Shown here: one piece after another, positions 53,882 through 61,756 of the stretch
Layout: each line of letters begins with the position of its first letter
Numbering within the stretch: position 1 is the first letter of the stretch
DNA from: Pseudonocardiales bacterium
GTDB taxonomy: Bacteria > Actinomycetota > Actinomycetes > Mycobacteriales > Pseudonocardiaceae
Direction of reading: 5' to 3'
Assembly (NCBI GenBank): GCA_019241525.1
Contig: JAFAWY010000101.1
Span: forward strand, 62,001 to 126,000
DNA: 64,000 bases
The notes under the pieces: generated by a model
The model's database searches: none
What the model was told of the DNA's origin: nothing
What the model saw: the letters and a program-made list of their open reading frames with translations, nothing else
Position numbers and translations under genes: made by a program

Positions 53882-54433
53882 TCAGCCGGGGATGTCCAGA
53901 CCCCGTGGCGGCAAAGTATGCGCGATCACGGCGGCGAGCTGTTGCAGTGGCCCGCTGCCGTTTGCTGGTGGCAGTGCCACCGCGACATAAACGGGTCGAT
54001 CGACGGCCACCCAGATGCTCATGCCGCCGCTGGGTATTTCGAGAAACTGCACTCCCGACACACCCAGTAGTTGTGATGTAGCGGTGAGGTCAGCGGGCCG
54101 GTCGAGCCCGCAGCGCAGCACCACTGGCGGCTCGCCCCAGGCAGCCGTTCCAGCTGGTGCCGGAGTTCGGAGTTGCCGGCGGTCCAGGCCACCGAGCGCT
54201 CCGCCGTCGAGCTGTTCGGGCAGCGCGGCGACCAGCCGCGTGCAGTCCGCTGACCGGGCAGCCGGCGCCGGTACTGCAGCCAGATTCAGCAGCCCCAGCG
54301 GTTGATTGCGCACCAGCGAGGCGGCGATGAGAACCCCGACGACCAGCGCCGCCACGAGGGCCAGCGCGATCGCCAGCGGCCAACGGGGGGTGCCGGCAGG
54401 CCGGGCTGTGCCGTCTGACAATGCGCTGACCAA
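53882..54433 (-). CDS. DUF3515 membrane-anchored protein
   Basis: 183 residues: a short cytosolic N-terminus, one membrane segment (WPLAIALALVAALVVGVLIAASLV, about residues 18-41), then an extracytoplasmic domain with paired Cys (SADCTRLVAALPEQL ... PVVLRCGLDRPADL) and WVAVDRPVYVAVALPP, as in the actinobacterial DUF3515 family. Function unknown; the conserved place between ddl and thiL (Rv2980 in Mycobacterium) suggests a cell-envelope role. Starts 3 bp after the Lrp-like gene stop, so the two are co-transcribed. Confidence 0.88.
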   Translation of the reverse strand: MVSALSDGTARPAGTPRWPLAIALALVAALVVGVLIAASLVRNQPLGLLNLAAVPAPAARSADCTRLVAALPEQLDGGALGGLDRRQLRTPAPAGTAAWGEPPVVLRCGLDRPADLTATSQLLGVSGVQFLEIPSGGMSIWVAVDRPVYVAVALPPANGSGPLQQLAAVIAHTLPPRGLDIPG

Positions 54434-54436
54434 TCG

Positions 54437-54688
54437 TCAGGACAGGTGAACGACGGGGCAGGTGAGGGTGCGGGTAATGCCCTGCACGTTTTGCACCCTG
54501 GCCACCACGAGTTGACCGAGCTGATCAACATCGCTGGCCTCTGCCCGCACGATCACGTCGTAAGGTCCGGTGACGTCCTCCGCGCTCGCCACCCCGGGCA
54601 GGCTCGACACCTCGGCGGCCACCGCGGCAGCCTTGCCTACCTCGGTCTGGATGAGGATGTATGCCTGAACCACGGCCTGACCTTCCAT
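54437..54688 (-). CDS. Stand-alone Lrp/AsnC ligand-binding (RAM) domain protein
   Basis: 83 residues covering only the regulatory domain of Lrp/AsnC proteins: VQAYILIQTEVGKAAAVAAEVSSLPGVASAEDVTGPYDVIVRAEASDVDQLGQLVV, followed by GITRTLTCPVVHL. The HTH is absent, so it cannot bind DNA itself; such proteins oligomerise and may bind amino acids or modulate full-length Lrp. GTG 54673 (starting VVQAYILIQ) is an alternative start. It diverges from thiL. Confidence 0.92.
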   Translation of the reverse strand: MEGQAVVQAYILIQTEVGKAAAVAAEVSSLPGVASAEDVTGPYDVIVRAEASDVDQLGQLVVARVQNVQGITRTLTCPVVHLS

Positions 54689-54791
54689 CTGGTCGACATT
54701 ATGTATTAGGTCATGTGGGAGTCGGAGTCATGTGAAGACTGCAAAGGACCGAAAGAGGGTTGAAACGCAACCTACCGCCTGATCGGGGGGT

Positions 54792-55787
54792 ATGAGGGTG
54801 TGTGCAGTCACCAGTGGTGCCCCGCCACCACCGCAAGGTGAGCCGCCTACGGTGGCCGAACTGGGGGAGTTCGGTCTGATTACCCGGATCAACGCGGGCC
54901 GAATGTTGCCACCCGGAACCCTGCTCGGCCCCGGGGACGACGCCGCAGTGCTGATAGCTGCCGACCGCCGGGTCGTGGTGACCACCGATGTGCTCGTCGA
55001 GGGAGTGCATTTTCGACTGGACTGGGCCACCCCGCACCAGGTGGGACGCAAGGCGGCAGCGGCCAACCTGGCCGACGTCGCTGCTATGGGTGCAGTGCCC
55101 ACCGCACTGGTAGTCGGGTTGGCGGTACCCGGGCAGACGCCGGTGTCCACCGTCGATGAGCTGACTTCCGGCATGTGGGACGAGGCTGGGCGGGTTGGTG
55201 CCGGCATCGTCGGGGGTGACGTGGTCAGCTCCGCCGAAATTGTTATCTCGGTGACCGCGCTGGGCGATCTGCAAGGCCGAGCGCCGCTCACCCGCAGCGG
55301 CGCCCAAGCCGACGAAGTGCTCGCGGTGTGCGGCCGGCTGGGTTGGTCTGCTGCCGGCCTTGCCATCCTGCGCCGGGGTTGGCGATCTCCGCCGACGGTT
55401 GTGGGTGCCCATCAGGTGCCGCAACCTCCGTACACCGCTGGCCCGCAGGCTGCTGCGGCAGGAGCTACCGCGATGATTGACATCTCAGATGGGTTGATAG
55501 CTGACGCCGGGCACCTGGCGCAGGCGTCGGGTGTCGCCATCGACATCGAGTCGGCGGCGTTGCCAGTGGCCCCTGAACTGATCGACGTGGCTGCCGCGTT
55601 GGGTGTTGACGCGCGGCACTGGGTGCTGACCGGGGGCGAGGATCATGCCTTCCTGGGGTGTTTTCCGCCCGCGGTGGCGTTGCCCGCAGGCTGGACCCGT
55701 CTCGGCATGGTGCGGGCGGGCAGCGGCGTCACCATCGACGACCGACCCCACGAAGGGTCGCCCGGCTGGGCACATTTTGAGTCGTGA
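54792..55787 (+). CDS. thiL: Thiamine-monophosphate kinase
   Basis: 331-residue kinase that phosphorylates thiamine monophosphate to thiamine diphosphate, the cofactor of the transketolase at the left of this window. Landmarks: GPGDDAAVLIAADRRVVVTTDVLVEGVHFRLDWATPHQVGRKAAAANLADVAAMGA, GGDVVSSAEIVISVTALG and MIDISDGLIADAGHLAQASGVAIDI. No thiamine riboswitch was seen upstream. ung follows after 35 bp and is probably co-transcribed. Confidence 0.96.
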   Translation: MRVCAVTSGAPPPPQGEPPTVAELGEFGLITRINAGRMLPPGTLLGPGDDAAVLIAADRRVVVTTDVLVEGVHFRLDWATPHQVGRKAAAANLADVAAMGAVPTALVVGLAVPGQTPVSTVDELTSGMWDEAGRVGAGIVGGDVVSSAEIVISVTALGDLQGRAPLTRSGAQADEVLAVCGRLGWSAAGLAILRRGWRSPPTVVGAHQVPQPPYTAGPQAAAAGATAMIDISDGLIADAGHLAQASGVAIDIESAALPVAPELIDVAAALGVDARHWVLTGGEDHAFLGCFPPAVALPAGWTRLGMVRAGSGVTIDDRPHEGSPGWAHFES

Positions 55788-55822
55788 GTGGCCACCACCG
55801 CGGTGCCCGCTAGGCTGCCGCG

Positions 55823-56500
55823 GTGGCTGCACCGGTTCAAGACATCGTGGAAACGGGTTGGGCTGATGCGCTGGCACCAGTGGCGGATCGGGTCACCGCA
55901 GCAGGTGAGTTCCTGCGGGCCGAGATCGCAGCAGGGCGGCGCTACCTGCCCGCTGGGGGCAACATCCTGCGAGCCTTCACCCAACCGTTCGACGCGGTGC
56001 GGGTGCTGATCGTCGGCCAGGATCCCTATCCGACTCCTGGCCATGCGGTGGGGCTGTCGTTTTCGGTCGAACCGGGTGTCCGGCCGCTGCCGCGCAGTCT
56101 GGTCAACATCTTCCGCGAGTACAGCGACGATTTAGGACTCCCCACGCCATCCACCGGGGATCTTAGCCCGTGGGCCCAGCGGGGAGTGCTGTTGCTCAAC
56201 AGGGTGCTGACCGTAGAACCTGGACGCCCGGGCTCACATCGAGGCAAGGGGTGGGAGGAGGTCACCGAGCAGGCCATCCGAGCGCTGGTGGCCCGTCCGA
56301 CGCAACCCCTGGTGGCGATTTTGTGGGGCCGCGATGCTCGCACGCTGCGTCCCATGCTGACTGGTGTTCCGTGCATCGAGTCCGCGCACCCGTCGCCGAT
56401 GTCGGCTGATCGAGGATTCTTCGGCTCCCGACCATTTAGCCGCGCTAACGCCATGCTCGTGGATCTGAGCGCGGACCCGATCGACTGGGCCCTGCCCTAG
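55823..56500 (+). CDS. ung: Uracil-DNA glycosylase (family 1)
   Basis: 225-residue base-excision repair enzyme removing uracil from DNA. The catalytic Asp is in [54 protein letters not shown] and the DNA-binding [21 protein letters not shown] with the catalytic His complete the family pattern. GTG 55823 is used. Same order as Rv2977c-Rv2976c. Confidence 0.97.
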   Translation: MAAPVQDIVETGWADALAPVADRVTAAGEFLRAEIAAGRRYLPAGGNILRAFTQPFDAVRVLIVGQDPYPTPGHAVGLSFSVEPGVRPLPRSLVNIFREYSDDLGLPTPSTGDLSPWAQRGVLLLNRVLTVEPGRPGSHRGKGWEEVTEQAIRALVARPTQPLVAILWGRDARTLRPMLTGVPCIESAHPSPMSADRGFFGSRPFSRANAMLVDLSADPIDWALP

Positions 56501-56581
56501 CGGGCAGCGTCCTCGTACAGGTCCTTCGGAACAGGTGCAGGAAGGAGGTATGGTGCCGCCGCGGGACCTAGATGCCAGCGG

Positions 56582-56773
56582 TCAGGCCCTGGCGACCTTG
56601 CCGGCCTTGAGGCACGACGTGCAGACGTTCAAACGCCTCCGTTGCCCCGGGTTGACCTCAGCCCGCACGGTCTGGATGTTCGGGTTCCACCGGCGATGAG
56701 TCCGCCGGTGCGAGTGTGAGACCGACATGCCGAAGCCCGGCCCCTTGCCGCAGATATCGCACACGGCAGCCAC
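56582..56773 (-). CDS. rpmB: 50S ribosomal protein L28
   Basis: 63-residue ribosomal protein starting at GTG 56773 with AGGGAG upstream. AVCDICGKGPGFGMSVSHSHRRTHRRWNPNIQTV and RRRLNVCTSCLKAGKV include the two CxxC pairs of the zinc-binding (C+) L28 form. Divergent from the DhaL/YloV-type gene. Some actinobacteria also carry a Cys-free paralogue used under zinc starvation; only this one is in the window. Confidence 0.97.
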   Translation of the reverse strand: MAAVCDICGKGPGFGMSVSHSHRRTHRRWNPNIQTVRAEVNPGQRRRLNVCTSCLKAGKVARA

Positions 56774-56943
56774 GTCACATACTCCCTGGGTTTGTCGCGA
56801 GGGTTGCACACCCGCGCTCGGGCGGCCCACTAAGGGTAACCCGACCGTGCATGACGTTGCGCACCGGGGACGACTACCGCCCACCAGGGTTGCCGATTGG
56901 GTAACCTTCGGCAAAGCCCCGATGAAGGCGGTGAGAAGCCGCG
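56774..56943. promoter_or_regulatory. Divergent rpmB / DhaL-gene promoter region
   Basis: 170 bp between divergent starts, expected to contain both promoters. No riboswitch, hairpin or clear boxes that I can assign. Confidence 0.35.
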
Positions 56944-58563
56944 GTGTTGTACTCGCTGGACGGGGCGGCGGTCCGTCGCTGGGCGACCACATGCTGTGAC
57001 GCACTGGCGGCGCACCGTGACGAGATCGACGCGCTGAACGTCTTCCCGGTTCCTGACCAGGACACCGGTTCAAACTTGCTGGCCACCATGCAGGCCGGCT
57101 TGGATGCGGTACTTCGGAGCCATCCGGACGATCGAGAGATCCTGCCGGGCAGCACAGTGGCGATGCTGGCCCGTGGCGCCTTGATGGGAGCCAGGGGCAA
57201 CTCCGGGGTGATCCTGTCGCAGGTCCTGCGCGGTCTGGCCGAACCCCTTGTCGCAGCACATGCGCTGGCTTGGGATGGTGCGGCCCTGCGAGCGGGACTG
57301 TGCCGGGCCGATGAACTGGCCTACGCAGCGGTATCCGAACCCGTACCCGGGACAGTGCTGAGCGTTTTGCATGCGGCGGCGCAAGCCGCCGCGGCGGTAG
57401 GCTCTGACGAACTGGGCAAGGTGGCGTCGGTGGCCACCGCCGCCGCGGCCGGAGCGCTTGCTGACACGCCCCGCCAGCTCGCTGCGCTGGCCGCCGCTGG
57501 GGTGGTTGATGCGGGCGGTCGTGGGTTGACCTTGTTGCTGGATGCGCTGCTGGCAGTAGTGTCCGAGCGTTCCGCCGGCCGCGTCGCCACGCCTACCTAC
57601 AGCCGCCGCAGTCCGATGCAGGCATTGCCGGAAGCAGCGCCTGCTTTGGGTTGTGGTGCTACGGCTAACCAGTACGAGGTGATGTACCTGCTGGATGGGG
57701 CCGACGACATCCGGGTGGACTGGTTGCGCGCCGAACTGGCAACGCTGGGCGACTGCGTAGCGGTGGTGGGGACCAACCCTGCCTGGGACGGGTCCGATGC
57801 GTTGTGGAATGTGCATGTGCATTGCGCCGAGCCCAGCGCTGCCATCGCGGCCGGCACCCAGGCTGGACGGCCGCATCGCATCAGCGTCGTACGCTTCGCC
57901 GATCAAGTCCCGAACTGGGCCGCGCACCAGGACGGCCACCGCGCGGGCCATGCCGTACTAGTTCTCGTTACCGGAACCGGCATGGCGCAACTGTGGCGCC
58001 GCGAAGGAGCTGTCACCGCCCCGGCCACCAGCAGTCCTGCCGACCTGGTGACCATCCTCGCCGCCACCGGCGCCCGGCACATCACGGTGCTGGCCGAGCC
58101 GGGCGCAACGAGCGCTGCTGAGACCGCTGCTGCGCAGGCCTGCCACGCCGGGCAGGACGTGGTGGTCGTGGTGGCTGCGTCTGCGGTGCACATGCTCGCG
58201 GCGGTGGCGGTGCACGACGGCGCACGGCACCCGGCGCAGGACCGGGTCGCCATGATCGACGCCGCGGCTGCGTTGCGCTGCGGGGAACTGACCGTCGCCC
58301 CCCGCGAGCCGGATGGCTTCCTCGGCATACTGGGTGAACGAGTCGTCCTGATCGACCGTGATGCACTGGCCGCAACCCGCGAGCTGGTAGCGCGGTTACT
58401 GGCAGCAGGCGGGGAGCTGGTCACCGTGCTGCTGGGCCAGGACGCCCCGGACGGCTTCGCGCAGATGCTCACCGAGCAGCTGCACGCCGCTTTCCCCAAG
58501 GCCGAGACGATGGTCTACGCGGGTGACGTGCCGGGCCGCGTGCTACTGGTAGGAGTGGAATGA
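56944..58563 (+). CDS. DhaL/YloV-type (DAK2 domain) fatty acid kinase-like protein
   Basis: 539 residues. N-terminal DhaL (DAK phosphatase-like) domain with the Mg-ATP loop NVFPVPDQDTGSNLLATM (normally PDGDTGTNM) at about 30-47 and MGARGNSGVILSQVLRGLAE at about 80-100; C-terminal YloV-like DUF1949/DAK2-associated region (QYEVMYLLDGADDIRVDWLRAELATLGDCVAVVG, VTVLLGQDAP). Related to FakA, the fatty acid kinase subunit of Firmicutes, but no FakB/DegV gene is in the window. GTG 56944 is used. recG starts 3 bp after the stop, as in Mycobacterium (Rv2974c-Rv2973c). Confidence 0.9.
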   Translation: MLYSLDGAAVRRWATTCCDALAAHRDEIDALNVFPVPDQDTGSNLLATMQAGLDAVLRSHPDDREILPGSTVAMLARGALMGARGNSGVILSQVLRGLAEPLVAAHALAWDGAALRAGLCRADELAYAAVSEPVPGTVLSVLHAAAQAAAAVGSDELGKVASVATAAAAGALADTPRQLAALAAAGVVDAGGRGLTLLLDALLAVVSERSAGRVATPTYSRRSPMQALPEAAPALGCGATANQYEVMYLLDGADDIRVDWLRAELATLGDCVAVVGTNPAWDGSDALWNVHVHCAEPSAAIAAGTQAGRPHRISVVRFADQVPNWAAHQDGHRAGHAVLVLVTGTGMAQLWRREGAVTAPATSSPADLVTILAATGARHITVLAEPGATSAAETAAAQACHAGQDVVVVVAASAVHMLAAVAVHDGARHPAQDRVAMIDAAAALRCGELTVAPREPDGFLGILGERVVLIDRDALAATRELVARLLAAGGELVTVLLGQDAPDGFAQMLTEQLHAAFPKAETMVYAGDVPGRVLLVGVE

Positions 58564-58566
58564 GAA

Positions 58567-60759
58567 GTGGCCAGCATTGACGATGCGCTCGACCGGGTGA
58601 TCGACTCGAAAACGGCGGCACTGCTGGCCCGCGAGTTCGAACTGCATACCGTCGGGGATCTGCTGCGCCACTACCCGCGCCGCTACGCCGATCAAGGGCA
58701 ACTCACCCCCATCGCCGATCTTGCAGAGGGCGATGACGTCACCGTGGTTGCCGAGATCCGCAGTTGCTCGTCACGCCGGATGCAATACAAACAGGGCACC
58801 ATCCAAGCCGTGGTGATCTTCGACGGCACCCGCACCTTGAACCTTACGTTTTTCAACCAGCATCGGTTGTTGCCCAAGATATTCACGCCGGGACGCAAGG
58901 CGCTGTTCGCTGGGCGGGTGACGACTTACGGCAAGAAGCGAACCCTGCAACTGACGCACCCGAGATACCAGCTCCTTGACGGTGACGCCGACAAACTCGC
59001 TGAGTTCGCCCGGCTCCTGATCCCGGTCTATCCCGCCACCAAGGACTTGCCGTCCTGGACCATCCAGCTGTGCGTGCGGCAGGTCTGTGACCTCCTGGAC
59101 GACCCGGAGGATCCACTGCCGGCGCAGCTGCGTGCCCAGCACCGGCTACCGGAGCTGGGTGCGGCACTGCGGGCGGTGCACCGTTCCGACAACCGTGCCG
59201 AGATCGTGGCCGCGCAGCGCCGGCTGAAGTGGGACGAGGCAATGGCGGTGCAGCTGACCCTGGCGCGGCGCCGCCAGGAGGTGGCGCGCCGTCCAGCCCC
59301 GGCCTGCCCGCGCCGGCCCGGCGCGCTGGCTGCCGCGTTCGATGCTGCGCTGCCCTTTACGTTGACCGCGGGGCAACGGGAGGTAGGTGAGGTGCTCGCC
59401 GTTGAGCTGGCCGGTGAGCATCCGATGAACCGGTTGCTGCAAGGCGAGGTTGGATCCGGCAAGACCGTGGTCGCGCTGCGGGCGATGCTGCAGGTTGTCG
59501 ATGCGGGCCGGCAAGCAGTGCTGCTGGCACCTACCGAAGTGCTCGCGGCGCAGCACGCCCGATCGCTACGCGAGATGCTGGGCGACCACGGCCGGGCCGG
59601 TGAGCTGGGATCGGCCGAGCACGCTACCCGGATAGCCCTGCTCACCGGCTCGTTGCCGGCTCGAGCTCGCAAGCAGGCGCTGCTCGATGTGGCCAGCGGG
59701 GCGGCCGGAATCGTGGTCGGCACGCACGCAGTGATCCAGGAGCGAGTGTCCTTTGCTGACCTGGGTTTGGTGGTGATCGATGAGCAGCACCGCTTCGGCG
59801 TCGAGCAGCGCGACGCCCTGCGTGCCCGAGCGGCCGACGGCACCAGCCCGCACGTTCTGGTGATGACCGCGACGCCCATCCCGCGCACCGTGGCGATGAC
59901 CGTCTATGGCGACCTGGAGGTTTCGGCCCTGCGAGAGCTGCCGCAGGGTCGGTCCCAAATTGCCACCACGGTGGTGCCGGTCGGGGAGAAACCCAGCTGG
60001 TTGGACCGGGTATGGCAGCGGATCACCGAGGAGGTCGCCGCTGGGCGGCAGGCTTACGTGGTGTGCCCGCGCATCGGTGAGCAGGACGCCACCGGTGAGG
60101 ATACCGAAGACAGCGCAGACGGTGAGGTGGGCGAAGAAGGTGGGCGCCCTCCGCTGGCGGTGCTCGAGTTGGCCCCGCAGCTCCAGGATGGGCCGCTGGC
60201 ATCGCTACGGTTGGGAATCCTGCACGGCCGCCTGCCGGGAGACGACAAAGATGCCGTGATGAGGCGTTTCGCCGCGGGTGAGATTGATGCGCTGGTGGCG
60301 ACCACCGTCGTCGAGGTCGGCGTGGACGTGCCCAATGCCACTGTCATGGTCATCATGGATGCGCAGCGGTTCGGCGTCAGCCAACTGCACCAGTTGCGCG
60401 GTCGGGTAGGCCGCGGCTCGCATCCTGGATTGTGTCTGCTGGTGACCGACTCCCCGCCCGGCTCGACTGCACGGGAACGGCTCGACGCAGTCGCTGCCAC
60501 CGCCGACGGCTTCCAGCTCGCCCGCTTGGACCTGGAGCTGCGCCGGGAGGGTGATGTGCTCGGTGCGACGCAGTCCGGTCGCCGGTCCGGACTCAGACTG
60601 CTGTCCTTGCTCCGCGATGAGGAGCTGATCATGGCGGCGCGGCAGGCCGCTGCGCAGCTGATCCAGGCTGATCCCGGTCTCACCGCACATCCCGAACTGG
60701 CGCGGCTTGCCGCAGATCACCTGGACGAGCAGCGCGCCCAGTTCCTCGACAAGGTTTAG
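58567..60759 (+). CDS. recG: ATP-dependent DNA helicase RecG
   Basis: 730-residue branch-migration helicase for stalled forks and Holliday junctions. N-terminal wedge/OB domain (DLLRHYPRRYADQGQLTPIADLAEGDDVTVVAEI), Walker A RLLQGEVGSGKTVVALRAML (about residue 290), DEQH box LVVIDEQHRFGVEQRDAL, MTATPIPRTVAMTVYGDLEVS, TTVVEVGVDVPNATVMVIMDAQRFGVSQLHQLRGRVGRGSHPGLCLLV and the C-terminal TRG-like ELRREGDVLGATQSGRRSGLRLL. An acidic insert (GEDTEDSADGEVGEEGG) lies between the helicase lobes. GTG 58567. Confidence 0.97.
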   Translation: MASIDDALDRVIDSKTAALLAREFELHTVGDLLRHYPRRYADQGQLTPIADLAEGDDVTVVAEIRSCSSRRMQYKQGTIQAVVIFDGTRTLNLTFFNQHRLLPKIFTPGRKALFAGRVTTYGKKRTLQLTHPRYQLLDGDADKLAEFARLLIPVYPATKDLPSWTIQLCVRQVCDLLDDPEDPLPAQLRAQHRLPELGAALRAVHRSDNRAEIVAAQRRLKWDEAMAVQLTLARRRQEVARRPAPACPRRPGALAAAFDAALPFTLTAGQREVGEVLAVELAGEHPMNRLLQGEVGSGKTVVALRAMLQVVDAGRQAVLLAPTEVLAAQHARSLREMLGDHGRAGELGSAEHATRIALLTGSLPARARKQALLDVASGAAGIVVGTHAVIQERVSFADLGLVVIDEQHRFGVEQRDALRARAADGTSPHVLVMTATPIPRTVAMTVYGDLEVSALRELPQGRSQIATTVVPVGEKPSWLDRVWQRITEEVAAGRQAYVVCPRIGEQDATGEDTEDSADGEVGEEGGRPPLAVLELAPQLQDGPLASLRLGILHGRLPGDDKDAVMRRFAAGEIDALVATTVVEVGVDVPNATVMVIMDAQRFGVSQLHQLRGRVGRGSHPGLCLLVTDSPPGSTARERLDAVAATADGFQLARLDLELRREGDVLGATQSGRRSGLRLLSLLRDEELIMAARQAAAQLIQADPGLTAHPELARLAADHLDEQRAQFLDKV

Positions 60760-60794
60760 CTCTGCGGCTTGAGGGCCGCCAGCGCCCGGGCCGG

Positions 60795-61568
60795 TCAGAC
60801 GAGGGTGCGGCCGGGGGGTAGCTGGCTGCGGGCGGCAGCATCCAGCGCCGCGGCCGCCGCCGGTGGCAACCGCACGGTTCCACTGCGGTCGAGTTTGGCC
60901 AACTCCGCGCGGGCCCTGGCGTAGGCGGCGAGGCGCTCGGCATCGTGATCGGAATTCTTCGCCATGGTGAGCAGCTTGATCGCTCGCTGCACCGTTGCCT
61001 GCTCGTGTTCGGGGATACCGGCTAGCCGGATACGTTCGGCCGCGTCCCGGGCCGCCTGCCAGGCGCGCCATGCCCGATCCACAGCAGTGGCGTAGCGAAC
61101 CCGGTGCTCGGCGGGCGGTTCGGCGTCCGTATCCAGCGCCTGGGCCTCGGCGAAGGCATCGACGAACCGCCGGGTGGAAGGCACCGTGACATCGGTCAGC
61201 GCCGGAAGACGCAACACTGCAAGTGGATCGCATTCAAACGCGCCGTACTCGCTGCGTAGCTGAGCGAACCGGGCGCGGGTGGCCCGCCAGTCCGCACCGG
61301 GCTGAGCCCGAACAGGTGCCGCGGCGGCCCTCGCCACCGGCTGGTGGCGGGACAGCGCTCGACGATAGCGGCGGCGCAGATGGTGCACGACAACGATCGC
61401 TCCGACTCCGAATAACACACCCTGCGCCAAGGCCACCACCGTGAGCACCACCATGGTCAGCACACCCACGCCGGCCAGGACCGCTACGAACAGCAGCGCT
61501 GATACGGGACCGACGCCTCGCCGTACCAGGCCCCGACGGTGGTTACGGTGATACCGCGCTGCGCCCAT
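60795..61568 (-). CDS. Conserved membrane protein of unknown function
   Basis: 257 residues from ATG 61568 (AAGGA upstream). Basic N-terminus RYHRNHRRGLVRRG, two adjacent membrane helices (VSALLFVAVLAGVGVLTMVVLTVVALAQGVLFGVGAIVVVHHL, about residues 22-62), then a long cytosolic helical region rich in Ala/Arg/Glu (WRATRARFAQLRSEYGAFECDPLAVLRLPALTDVTVPSTRRFVDAFAEAQAL). Its place after recG corresponds to Rv2972c. FECDPLAVLRLPALTDVTVPSTRRF looks like the conserved part. No function recognised. Confidence 0.75.
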   Translation of the reverse strand: MGAARYHRNHRRGLVRRGVGPVSALLFVAVLAGVGVLTMVVLTVVALAQGVLFGVGAIVVVHHLRRRYRRALSRHQPVARAAAAPVRAQPGADWRATRARFAQLRSEYGAFECDPLAVLRLPALTDVTVPSTRRFVDAFAEAQALDTDAEPPAEHRVRYATAVDRAWRAWQAARDAAERIRLAGIPEHEQATVQRAIKLLTMAKNSDHDAERLAAYARARAELAKLDRSGTVRLPPAAAAALDAAARSQLPPGRTLV

Positions 61569-61756
61569 GGCCGTGTCCTTTCTCGCCACATCCTTGATAC
61601 CCCTCCGGGCCATCGAATGGCAGAGCCGCACTCCAGGTGGCGAATTGAACATCCGCTGTAGTCCCACCAGCCGTTACCAAACTGCGATGATGCGCTCAGT
61701 GATGCCGCCAAGACAGACAGCCCGGGCCGACCTGGCCGTAGGAAAGGAGCTGGCAC

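Noticed and set aside
54689-54791. Thiamine (TPP) riboswitch upstream of thiL
   Set aside because: The gap is about 100 bp and lacks the conserved CUGAGA and GGAACC-type elements I would expect.
54711-55424. Minus-strand frames opposite thiL
   Set aside because: Antisense of the conserved thiL core; low-complexity Arg/Ser/Thr composition.
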